From NCBI GenBank assembly GCA_016764035.1, contig JAESSQ010000287.1, positions 1-19,614 on the forward strand: a DNA stretch of 19,614 nucleotides. Direction: 5' to 3'. The translations under genes were made by a program, and so were the position numbers. Below the pieces are notes generated by a model. The model saw nothing but the letters and a program-made list of their open reading frames with translations. It was not told the origin of the DNA and did no database searches. Shown piece after piece: positions 8,176 to 15,342 of the stretch. This DNA is from Gammaproteobacteria bacterium (GTDB lineage: Bacteria; Pseudomonadota; Gammaproteobacteria; SZUA-229). The stretch's first letter is position 1. Each line of letters starts with the position of its first letter.

Positions 8176-8873
8176 ACCGACCACTGACCTCGCCCTTGCA
8201 GGTGATGAAATAAACCGTTTAATGCAAAACTCATTAACAACAAAACTATGCCAAGCGCAATCCCCTGAGCAAATTCTCCTTTGCTGGTTTCCAGCGCAAT
8301 TGCTGTGGGTATATTCCTTGTGTAATTTAATATGTTGCCACCAAGCATCATCGAAGCACCGACCTCAGCTATAACCCTACCGTAAGCAGCCAGTAAAGCG
8401 GCAAGTAAGCCAAAACGTGTTTCATACATTATGGTAAATGCAGCTCTAATAATGCTAGCGCCAAGAGTACGCGTTGTTTCCCATGCACGTTTATCTGCAG
8501 CCTGTAGGGCTGCATGTGACATAGCAACCAATATGGGTACGCAAAGTACAATCTGGCCAATCACCATAGCCGTCTGTGAAAATAGCAACTTCCAGTCACC
8601 TAGTGGGCCCTGGCGTGAAAGCAGAATGTAGAGTGTCAGGCCGACAACAACGGCGGGTACGGATAGCAGTGTATTAAAAATGGTCACCAATAAACGTCTA
8701 CCAGGAAACTCGGTATAAGCGAGAAAAAAAGCAATCAACAAAGAAGGCGGAACTGCAACAATGATGGCGATGGTGGAGACTTTAAAAGATATGCTGATAA
8801 TACCCCATAGTTCAGGGTCACCACTTATCAGTAGTTCAAGGGCTAGTAACGTTGCTGTCATTAGACTGTCCAC
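8172..8873 (-). CDS. tupB: Tungstate ABC transporter permease TupB
   Basis: TupB is the inner-membrane channel of the high-affinity tungstate importer. The 233-residue protein has about five to six hydrophobic spans. It carries an EAA-like coupling loop (the stretch from RFGLLAALLAAYGRVIAEVG), followed by the TupB-typical GASMMLGGNI. It ends in ATGA overlap with tupC. The start is uncertain: a GTG at 8873 opens the longest frame, while an ATG at 8861 (residue 5) is an alternative; neither has a strong Shine-Dalgarno. It lies about 40 bases after tupA on the same transcript. Confidence 0.92.
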   Translation of the reverse strand: MDSLMTATLLALELLISGDPELWGIISISFKVSTIAIIVAVPPSLLIAFFLAYTEFPGRRLLVTIFNTLLSVPAVVVGLTLYILLSRQGPLGDWKLLFSQTAMVIGQIVLCVPILVAMSHAALQAADKRAWETTRTLGASIIRAAFTIMYETRFGLLAALLAAYGRVIAEVGASMMLGGNILNYTRNIPTAIALETSKGEFAQGIALGIVLLLMSFALNGLFHHLQGRGQWSV

Positions 8874-8916
8874 TGAAATTTATCTACATCAGTAGGATTG
8901 TTTCGATTTGTTGGTG

Positions 8917-9759
8917 TCAGTTCGATTGTGCTAACTCGCTTCCTGCAGAGGGAGTGAATAATTGTTTACCGCGTAGGCGATAAGAGCCAATTAACTGCTG
9001 TCCTGTTGTAGACGTAATCCACTCGATCAGTGTCACGGCACCCAGGTAGTTAATATCTGAATGTTTATTTTTACTAACAGCAATAATTCCGTATGGGTTA
9101 AACAGTAATTTGTCGTCTTCGAACACAATTGTTAATGGTGATTTGTCTTTGTACGCTAACCATGTTCCTCTATCAATAAGCGTGTAAGCATTTAGCTCGC
9201 CACTAATCTGCAAAACTTTTCCCATACCTTGCCCAGCTTCGCGATAGTTTTTGTTTTTTGGCGTTAGTGCAAGCGAGCGCCAGATAGTGAGTTCTTTTTT
9301 GTGAGTGCCTGAATCGTCACCACGTGATATAAAAATTTGTTCAGAGTCGGCCAGTCGTCGAAAAGCGTCTTTAATGGAATGAGCCTTTTGTAGGCCAGCG
9401 GGGTCATTTTTGGGGCCGACGACGACAAAATCGTTATACATAACGGCATGACGTTTATCCCCGTAGCCCTTCGCGACAAATTTTTTCTCGGCGGCAGGCG
9501 CGTGAACCAGAACTACATCGACATCACCATCACGTGCCATCCGTAGTGCTTTACCGGTGCCTACAGCAATCACGTGAATTTTATATCCTGACTCTGTTTC
9601 AAACTTGGGTAATAGATGTGCCAATAAGCCAGAGTTTTCAGTGCTGGTTGTGGTTGCCATTCGAATCGTTGTGTGTAGAGTCTCAGTAGCAAAAGAATTG
9701 TTTACGATAAGACTTAAACTAGCAATTAAAAAATAGGAGATGAAACTGAAACGTGGCAT
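8917..9759 (-). CDS. tupA: Tungstate-binding periplasmic protein TupA
   Basis: TupA captures tungstate in the periplasm and hands it to TupB. The ATG at 9759 is chosen because AGGAG lies 9 bases before it and a normal signal peptide follows (about residues 1-24, cut after SFA). The longer frame to 9813 would start inside the sigma-54 -12 box. The mature protein has the oxyanion-binding TTTST (36-40) and SGLL. It also has the family blocks VIAVGTGKAL, VDVVLVHAP, MYNDFVVVGP and FISRGDDSGTH. These TupA signatures separate it from ModA. The product is 280 residues. It is the first gene of an operon reaching at least moeA and probably the protease. Confidence 0.93.
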   Translation of the reverse strand: MPRFSFISYFLIASLSLIVNNSFATETLHTTIRMATTTSTENSGLLAHLLPKFETESGYKIHVIAVGTGKALRMARDGDVDVVLVHAPAAEKKFVAKGYGDKRHAVMYNDFVVVGPKNDPAGLQKAHSIKDAFRRLADSEQIFISRGDDSGTHKKELTIWRSLALTPKNKNYREAGQGMGKVLQISGELNAYTLIDRGTWLAYKDKSPLTIVFEDDKLLFNPYGIIAVSKNKHSDINYLGAVTLIEWITSTTGQQLIGSYRLRGKQLFTPSAGSELAQSN

Positions 9760-9812
9760 CTGGTTTGGCTCCTGTGCGTGACTTGTAAGTAGTTTAGGTT
9801 TAGTACGTAACA

Positions 9813-9828
9813 AGCAAGGACGATGCCA
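9813..9828 (-). promoter_or_regulatory. Sigma-54 (-24/-12) promoter of the tup-mob-moe operon
   Basis: The minus strand reads TGGCATCGTCCTTGCT, with GG and GC 10 bases apart and the full TTGC -12 block, close to the TGGCACGNNNNTTGCW consensus. Transcription would start near 9802, giving a leader of about 43 bases before tupA. A sigma-54 promoter would make expression depend on an activator ATPase such as the one encoded next door. Confidence 0.75.
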
Positions 9829-9940
9829 GTTTTCATGAGCGGTTCAGCAATTTTTTAATGCTATTGATTAAATGATATTAAAAAGCAGGAGTAACACTAA
9901 GTATACGTACACGGTTTAATGTATTCGTAAACAAACAATT

Positions 9941-9963
9941 GCGACATAGAATAACGACAATTA
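9941..9963. promoter_or_regulatory. GCGACA-type half-sites (activator site candidates)
   Basis: GCGACA at 9941-9946 and CGACAATTA at 9955-9963 repeat the half-site of the 10015-10030 palindrome. The reverse complement TAATTGTCG occurs at 10128-10136, next to the other promoter. Together they look like a cluster of binding sites for one regulator. Confidence 0.35.
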
Positions 9964-9982
9964 TCTAAAAACAGGAAAAATA

Positions 9983-10003
9983 GCGACAAGATGACTTTGT
10001 GGC
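9983..10003. promoter_or_regulatory. Imperfect inverted repeat, GCGACAA...TTGTGGC
   Basis: GCGACAA (9983-9989) pairs with TTGTGGC (9997-10003) at 6 of 7 positions across 7 bases. The GCGACA units at 9941, 9983 and 10015 are 42 and 32 bases apart, close to 4 and 3 helical turns, as expected for activator sites on one DNA face. Confidence 0.35.
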
Positions 10004-10014
10004 GATGCCAGCAT

Positions 10015-10030
10015 GCGACACAATGTCTCG
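10015..10030. promoter_or_regulatory. Palindromic enhancer (UAS) candidate between divergent sigma-54 promoters
   Basis: GCGACACAATGTCTCG has half-sites GCGACA and TGTCTC (5 of 6 pair) around CAA. It lies about 190 bases from the tup -24 box and about 115 bases from the regulator -24 box, suitable for looping to either. It nearly repeats the palindrome at 2931-2946. Confidence 0.5.
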
Positions 10031-10144
10031 AATGCGAAGGTCTATATGGCTTTGTTCTTTGCTGAATTTGCTTATTAATAGTTAAAGTGAATGTAATCTT
10101 TTGAAATAAATAATGTACATGTTTTTTTAATTGTCGTTTAGCTA

Positions 10145-10161
10145 TTGGCAAGAAAAATGCA
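10145..10161 (+). promoter_or_regulatory. Sigma-54 (-24/-12) promoter of the activator-kinase operon
   Basis: TTGGCAAGAAAAATGCA has GG and GC 10 bases apart and matches TGGCA, the G at position 7 and TGCA of the consensus. Transcription would start near 10172, about 89 bases before the regulator ATG. This implies that the sigma-54 activator controls its own gene. Confidence 0.68.
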
Positions 10162-10195
10162 TAAGCATTGAGTAAGAAATAGCAAAGGAGACAAA

Positions 10196-10207
10196 ATGTC
10201 GCAGTAA
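10196..10207 (+). other. Three-codon upstream ORF (Met-Ser-Gln-stop)
   Basis: ATG-TCG-CAG-TAA is preceded by AAAGGAG at 5-base spacing, a stronger ribosome site than that of the real gene 65 bases further on. It sits in the leader of the sigma-54 transcript and is out of frame with the regulator. It could tune translation or be a chance match. Confidence 0.3.
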
Positions 10208-10260
10208 GGAGTATTATTATTTTTTAGCCAGCCATATAGCAAGCAAAAGAGAATATTAAA

Positions 10261-11694
10261 ATGTCGATAGTTATAGAAGCTACACCAGGTGAAGTCTCAG
10301 AAAATAACATAGATAAAGAAATACAGGCACAGGATTGTATCTCAGTGGATAATCATATGGCCTCTGTTTTGGTTATCGATGATGAGCCAGGTATTCGTAG
10401 TTTTCTTCAAAAAGGATTGAAAGGTTCATTTGGGTTGGTTGATGTTGTTGACAATGTAGAGATGGCCGACGAGCTTAGACGGCGATGCCATTATGATTTG
10501 TTGATTGTAGATATTCGTTTACCTGGCCGATCAGGTGTCGAATGGGTAACAGAGTTACGAGAACAGGGTAGTACGACATCTGTCATTTTTATGACGGCTT
10601 ATGCTGACCTGGAGACGGCAATTGAAGCACTACGTGCTGGTGCCGCCGATTTTATGATGAAGCCTTTTCGTATGGAACAAATAATGACATCGGTTAGACG
10701 TTGTATGGAGCGTCAGAAAATGGTGCGTGAGAACTATGTCTTACGTCGACAAGTTGAAAAATATACAAGTATGTCGGGCATGATTGGTGACTGTGAGTTA
10801 TTTAAGAGTGTTTGTGAGACGGTTAAACGGATTGCGCCAATGCCATCGACAGTACTAATCGAGGGTGAGACTGGTACCGGTAAAGAGCTTGCTGCACACG
10901 CTATTCATACAGGTAGTAATCGTACGGGTAGCTTTGTGCCTGTCAACTGTGGGGCGATGAATGCAGAACTTTTGGAAAGTGAATTATTTGGACACAGCAA
11001 AGGGGCATTTACCGGTGCCCATTCGTCTCGAGAAGGATTATTTACGTATGCAAATGGCGGAACAATTTTTTTAGATGAGATTGGTGAGATGCCGTTGTCC
11101 ATGCAAACGCATTTATTGCGCGTACTTCAGGAGCGAACGATTAGGCCCGTCGGCGCAAATCGTGAAATACCTGTAGATGTTCGGGTGTTAGCAGCGACGA
11201 ATAAATGTTTGGCGGAACTTGTTGAGAGCGGAAAGTTTCGGGAAGATTTATATTATCGATTGAATGTACTTGCCATACGCATACCTTCGCTAAGGGAACG
11301 AAAAGAGGATGTTGTCATTCTGGCCAAACATTTTTGGTGTTCGCTAGCTAGTGAAATGGGTATAGAGGCACCAAATATTCATGAGCGGGAGTTTACCAGT
11401 CTGACCAATTATGATTGGCCGGGCAATATCCGCGAACTGAGAAATGTCATCGAACGAAGCTTGCTGTTAAACGTTAGCCCTGCTCAATGCATTAACGGAC
11501 AATCGGATTTTATGGCTGTCGCGTCTGATGTTGATGAAGAAAACTGTGATAGTGATTCACTGGAGATAATAGAAAAACTGCATATTTTGAAAATTTTAGC
11601 CCAAGAAGACGGCAATAAAACTGCTGCGGCTCGCATACTGGGTGTGTCTCGTAAAACCCTTGAGCGTAAAACTAAAGCATGGGGTGAAGCGTAA
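10261..11694 (+). CDS. NtrC-family sigma-54-dependent response regulator
   Basis: This cytoplasmic activator of sigma-54 RNA polymerase has 477 residues. After a 34-residue acidic lead it has a receiver domain (about 36-150) with acidic pocket Asp40/Asp41, phospho-acceptor Asp84 and Lys134. The AAA+ domain (about 170-400) has Walker A GETGTGKE (202-209), the sigma-54 contact loop GAFTGA (248-253) and the Walker B LDEI (271-274), followed by the REDLYYRLNV and DWPGNIREL motifs. A Fis-type HTH (GNKTAAARILGVSRKTLERK) closes the protein. Met33 is a possible shorter start. The kinase gene follows after 66 bases. The sigma-54 promoters at 2853, 9813 and 10145 are its likely targets, by inference. 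Confidence 0.93.
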   Translation: MSIVIEATPGEVSENNIDKEIQAQDCISVDNHMASVLVIDDEPGIRSFLQKGLKGSFGLVDVVDNVEMADELRRRCHYDLLIVDIRLPGRSGVEWVTELREQGSTTSVIFMTAYADLETAIEALRAGAADFMMKPFRMEQIMTSVRRCMERQKMVRENYVLRRQVEKYTSMSGMIGDCELFKSVCETVKRIAPMPSTVLIEGETGTGKELAAHAIHTGSNRTGSFVPVNCGAMNAELLESELFGHSKGAFTGAHSSREGLFTYANGGTIFLDEIGEMPLSMQTHLLRVLQERTIRPVGANREIPVDVRVLAATNKCLAELVESGKFREDLYYRLNVLAIRIPSLRERKEDVVILAKHFWCSLASEMGIEAPNIHEREFTSLTNYDWPGNIRELRNVIERSLLLNVSPAQCINGQSDFMAVASDVDEENCDSDSLEIIEKLHILKILAQEDGNKTAAARILGVSRKTLERKTKAWGEA

Positions 11695-11760
11695 TAAAGT
11701 TATTATGTGTTTCTGAAAAGTCGTTTCCGATAATAAATTAAGGGGTAATAGGCGACTGAT

Positions 11761-13863
11761 ATGAAGTTTTTCAGCAGTATTATCGACAAAGTTCGAAGCA
11801 CGATACGCTATAAATTGTTGGTATTAGTGTTGTTTCCGATTTTATTAATTATGCCTATTGCGCTGGCGCTGGCGATTATCTGGGGAACAAATTTCACCTA
11901 CGAACAATTGTATATAAAAGTAAATACAGATCTGTCCGTTTCCCATGATATCTTTTTGCGTATTCGCAACGAGTACAAAAATGAACTTGAACTGCTTGGT
12001 GAATCTTTTGTATTTCGCACTGCACTGGAAACAGAAAATAAAACACGCATTAATGCACTCATCGAGAAGTTACGCATAAAATCAAATTTTAGTTATCTGG
12101 TATTGCTGGATAAAGCCGGACAGTTTCGCATCGCAGATCAAACGCGAGACGCACGTAGCTCATCAGCACTATTAAATGCTTTCGGCGGTAGAGAATCTGT
12201 CGGTATTGAAATATTTAATGCTTCAGACCTGACAAATGTGTCTGCAGAATTATTATCGCAAGTTGAAATAAACCTGATTGAGACGCCACGAGCACGCCCA
12301 AGTACCCGAACATTGGAAAATCGTGGCATGATGATACGTGCGTTGTACCCGCTTAAAAATACGCAGGGTGAAGTGATTGCTGTTCTTGATAGCGGCGTTC
12401 TGCTGAATGATAACTTTCAATTTGTCGATACCATACGCGATCTGGTTTATGGGCCAGGCAGTCTGGCAGAAGGCAGTATCGGCACGGTGACAGTTTTTCT
12501 CGATGATGTCAGAATAAATACAAACGTACCACTTGGCATTGGTGATCGCGCTCTCGGTACCCGTGTGTCTGATGAAGTAAGAACACAGGTGCTGGATTTG
12601 GGAAATATCTGGATTGCTCGAGCATTTGTGGTCAATGATTGGTATATATCATCATACGAACCGATTGTTGATGTCGATGGCAAACGTGTCGGTATGTTAT
12701 ATGCCGGTTATCTTGAATACCCCTATCGATTTGCGTTATGGCAAGCACTGACTGTTTTAATATTATTATTTCTTGGTTTGATGTGGTTGTCAGCAGCTGT
12801 TTCAATACGTGGTGCCAAGAGTATTTTTAAACCCCTGGAATCAATGAGTGGTGTTGTGCATGCAACTTCTTTAGGTAAAGTTGCTGTACGTATTGGTAGC
12901 ATAGAGTCACGTGATGAGTTAGGCGAGTTAGCGCGTGGTTTTGACAATATGTTGAATTTGCTACAGCAACGCAGTGATGAAATTCAGCAATGGGGGGATC
13001 AACTGGAACATAAAGTGGATGAGCGTACGGCGGAACTACTACAAAAAAATGAAGATTTACAACGGACTATTATCGCATTAAGACAGACTCGGCAACAGCT
13101 GGTGGTAGCAGAAAAGCTTGCGGCTCTTGGTGAATTGACGGCAGGGGTTGCTCATGAGATAAACAACCCAACCCAGGTAATGCTGGGAAATCTTGATGTG
13201 TTGGTGGCGCAGATGGGTGATGCAATAGACCCGGTCAGAGACGAAGTGGATCTGGTAATCAAACAGGTATACCGTATCCAGGGCATCGTTAACAGTTTAT
13301 TGCAATATGCGCGACCTGACGAGTATGCGGGCTATCTCAGTGATGTAGATGTGAATACTGCGATAGAAGAAACACTGCAGTTAATCCATCATTTGCACAT
13401 AAGCAGTGAGTTTGATATTCAACTGAGACTGGAAGCAACGGTTGCCATTCAGATTAATCCCCAGGAACTACAACAGGTACTTGTCAACCTTCTGGCTAAT
13501 GCGGTCCATGCGTTACCGGCGACGGGTGGGCATATTACCGTTCGGTCTAAAGACTGGGCAAACAAAGGTGTCTGTATTAGCGTACGTGATAACGGACATG
13601 GTATTGACGCAAAGGAGTTAGGTCGGGTGTTTAATCCATTCTACAGTACGAAAGGTCAGGGTGAGGGCACGGGCCTGGGATTATCCGTCAGCTATGGGTT
13701 GATCAGAAGATATGGCGGTACCATAACGGTTAAATCGACGCCGTTTACAACAACAGAATTTTTTATCTGGCTGCTCAAGGAACCAGAATGGATAGAGGAT
13801 GAAGAGACTATTATCGAACAATTGCATGCAATTGAGCATGAAGAATCGGAGAATGTAGCATGA
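11761..13863 (+). CDS. Membrane sensor histidine kinase with Cache-like periplasmic domain
   Basis: This 700-residue kinase is the likely partner of the adjacent activator. It has a first membrane span at about 19-41 and a large periplasmic sensor at about 42-322. The sensor ends in a Cache-type strand pattern (VNDWYISSYEPIVDVDG, then VGMLYAGYLEYPY). A second span lies at about 324-348. HAMP (about 350-405) and a coiled coil (405-450) follow. The HisKA domain has phospho-acceptor His465 in GVAHEINNP. The HATPase has N-box NLLANAVHAL, G1 DNGHGI (610-615), F-box FNPFYSTK and G2 GEGTGLG (634-640). A Glu-rich tail of about 25 residues follows. Cache domains usually bind small molecules; the ligand is not evident. 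Its stop overlaps the moaB start by ATGA, tying it to Moco synthesis. Confidence 0.92.
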   Translation: MKFFSSIIDKVRSTIRYKLLVLVLFPILLIMPIALALAIIWGTNFTYEQLYIKVNTDLSVSHDIFLRIRNEYKNELELLGESFVFRTALETENKTRINALIEKLRIKSNFSYLVLLDKAGQFRIADQTRDARSSSALLNAFGGRESVGIEIFNASDLTNVSAELLSQVEINLIETPRARPSTRTLENRGMMIRALYPLKNTQGEVIAVLDSGVLLNDNFQFVDTIRDLVYGPGSLAEGSIGTVTVFLDDVRINTNVPLGIGDRALGTRVSDEVRTQVLDLGNIWIARAFVVNDWYISSYEPIVDVDGKRVGMLYAGYLEYPYRFALWQALTVLILLFLGLMWLSAAVSIRGAKSIFKPLESMSGVVHATSLGKVAVRIGSIESRDELGELARGFDNMLNLLQQRSDEIQQWGDQLEHKVDERTAELLQKNEDLQRTIIALRQTRQQLVVAEKLAALGELTAGVAHEINNPTQVMLGNLDVLVAQMGDAIDPVRDEVDLVIKQVYRIQGIVNSLLQYARPDEYAGYLSDVDVNTAIEETLQLIHHLHISSEFDIQLRLEATVAIQINPQELQQVLVNLLANAVHALPATGGHITVRSKDWANKGVCISVRDNGHGIDAKELGRVFNPFYSTKGQGEGTGLGLSVSYGLIRRYGGTITVKSTPFTTTEFFIWLLKEPEWIEDEETIIEQLHAIEHEESENVA

Positions 13864-14381
13864 CAACTGAACGAAACTTTATTCCTCTGGGTATCGCTAT
13901 ATTGACAGTATCCGATACGCGCACTGAAGAAAATGATACGTCCGGTGCTAAATTGCAGGCGATGCTGGAAGCGGATGGCCATCATCTGACAGATAAAGTC
14001 ATCGTGCCTGATGATCGTTATTTAATCCGTGCCATTATTTCGCGCTGGATTGCAGACGATGCTGTTTCAGCAATAATCACCACTGGTGGCACCGGTCTAA
14101 CCGGACGCGATGGAACACCAGAAGCGGTGTTGCCGTTGCTGGACAAGATTATTGATGGCTTTGGTGAGATGTTCCGTATGCTGTCATACGAAAAAATTAA
14201 AACTTCGACCATACAGTCGAGGGCGATGGCAGGCGTTGCAAATGCTACTTTTATTTTTTGTTTACCAGGTTCCACGGGTGCCTGTAAAGATGGTTGGAAT
14301 ATGCTGATATCGACACAACTCGATTACCGTACCCGACCCTGTAATCTTGTTGAATTGATACCGCGCTTAAATGAAAAATAA
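13860..14381 (+). CDS. moaB: Molybdopterin adenylyltransferase MoaB/MogA-type
   Basis: Proteins of this family bind molybdopterin and, in MogA-like members, adenylylate it before MoeA inserts the metal. The 173-residue length fits MoaB. Visible motifs are ILTVSDTR near the start, ITTGGTGLTGRDGTPEA in the middle (MPT-binding loop) and FCLPGSTGACKDGW towards the end. It begins inside the kinase stop codon (ATGA), so it is translated from the same mRNA as the two-component system. Confidence 0.93.
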   Translation: MTTERNFIPLGIAILTVSDTRTEENDTSGAKLQAMLEADGHHLTDKVIVPDDRYLIRAIISRWIADDAVSAIITTGGTGLTGRDGTPEAVLPLLDKIIDGFGEMFRMLSYEKIKTSTIQSRAMAGVANATFIFCLPGSTGACKDGWNMLISTQLDYRTRPCNLVELIPRLNEK

Positions 14382-14454
14382 GTTTTTAGAACGTAGATAA
14401 CAATCAAAGTGAAATGATACTTATATATGCTTACAACAAAGAGCAATACATCTG

Positions 14455-15204
14455 ATGGAAATGGATGATGAGGTGTTGCTACGATATAGCCGGCAGATTA
14501 TGTTGCCGCAAATCGATGTACAGGGTCAGCAAAAATTGCTGGCAGCGAAAGTACTGATAATCGGGCTAGGCGGGTTGGGCTCCCCGGTGGCGTTGTATCT
14601 TGCCGCTAGTGGTATCGGTACACTCTGGCTCAGTGACCCAGACCAAGTGGATCTGACAAACCTACAGAGACAGATATCACATACTACCGAGAGAATCACA
14701 CAAGCCAAGGTTAAATCTGCGCAGCAACAAATGAAGGCACTGAATCCACACATTATTGTTAATACCATAGAGTGTGCGTTATCGGGAAAGGCATTACTCG
14801 ATGCTGTGATGACGGTCGATGTCGTGGTCGATGCTACGGATAACCTGCCGTCCAGGTTAGCAATTAATAGAGCCTGCGTACAGAGTGGAACACCGCTGGT
14901 TTCGGCTGCAGCTATTCGTTGGGAAGGGCAGATATCAACCTTCGATAGCCGGCGTGTTGAGAGTCCTTGTTACCAATGCTTGTATGGCGTGTTAGGCGAA
15001 GTTGGGCGGAGCTGCAGTGAAAATGGTGTAATGGGTTCAGTCGTGGGCACTATCGGCTGTATGCAGGCGACAGAAGTAATAAAATTGATCTGTAGTATCG
15101 GTCAGCCATTGATTGGTAGAGTGCAGTTTTATGATGCACTGGCGATGGAGTGGCGGAGCATCAAATTAAAACGAGATCCAAATTGTTCTGTCTGTGGTGT
15201 TTGA
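14455..15204 (+). CDS. moeB: MoeB/ThiF-type molybdopterin-synthase adenylyltransferase
   Basis: This E1-like enzyme adenylylates the C-terminus of the sulfur-carrier subunit MoaD (or ThiS in ThiF paralogues). The 249-residue protein has RYSRQIMLPQID at the start and the nucleotide loop GLGGLGSP at 37-44. It also has DxVDLTNLQRQI and the VVVDATDN motif. Two Cys pairs for zinc are present (CYQC near 172 and CSVC at 244-247). With moaB upstream and no thi genes near, MoeB is preferred over ThiF. ATG codons at 14455 and 14461 are both possible starts. The 73-base gap after moaB has no evident terminator. Confidence 0.88.
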   Translation: MEMDDEVLLRYSRQIMLPQIDVQGQQKLLAAKVLIIGLGGLGSPVALYLAASGIGTLWLSDPDQVDLTNLQRQISHTTERITQAKVKSAQQQMKALNPHIIVNTIECALSGKALLDAVMTVDVVVDATDNLPSRLAINRACVQSGTPLVSAAAIRWEGQISTFDSRRVESPCYQCLYGVLGEVGRSCSENGVMGSVVGTIGCMQATEVIKLICSIGQPLIGRVQFYDALAMEWRSIKLKRDPNCSVCGV

Positions 15205-15241
15205 GATGTATTTCTTGTTTGTCACTTGCTATAAGTAAGGA

Positions 15242-15257
15242 TAATTAGGTGTGATTT
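15242..15257. repeat. 16-base direct repeat, copy 1 (upstream of the Rieske-like gene)
   Basis: TAATTAGGTGTGATTT occurs here, 85 bases before the Rieske-like ATG, and again at 16079-16094. The repeated placement upstream of two functionally similar genes suggests a shared regulator site. It contains TGTGA but no matching second half, so it is not a good CRP site. Confidence 0.5.
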
Positions 15258-15269
15258 TCTCAAGTACAC

Positions 15270-15285
15270 TGGCGTAATTTATGCA
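15270..15285 (+). promoter_or_regulatory. Possible sigma-54 promoter of the Rieske-like gene
   Basis: TGGCGTAATTTATGCA has GG and GC 10 bases apart and keeps TGGC and TGCA, but loses A5, C6, G7 and one T of the consensus. It lies 57 bases upstream of the Rieske-like ATG. It is weaker than the three other candidates and has no paired GCGACA palindrome beside it. Confidence 0.35.
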
Positions 15286-15342
15286 TAACTCTATGAATGT
15301 TTTGCGAATAATTCGCAGTCATCTATTACCAGGGTAAAACAC

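Noticed and set aside
9760..9813. Longer tupA with an 18-residue N-terminal extension
   Set aside because: That start lies within the -12 box of the promoter, and the ATG at 9759 has a good AGGAG and begins a proper signal peptide.
9897..10151. 84-codon frame on the minus strand in the control region
   Set aside because: It runs across the enhancer candidates and a sigma-54 promoter, has no clear ribosome site, and its product is rich in Lys, His and Arg with no recognisable domain.
9760..10260. Moco or tungsten-cofactor riboswitch before the operon
   Set aside because: The predicted tupA leader is only about 43 bases, too short for that class, and no matching set of stems was seen on either strand.
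13692..13985. 97-codon frame opposite the kinase/moaB junction
   Set aside because: It is antisense to two well-supported genes and shows no domain or ribosome site.
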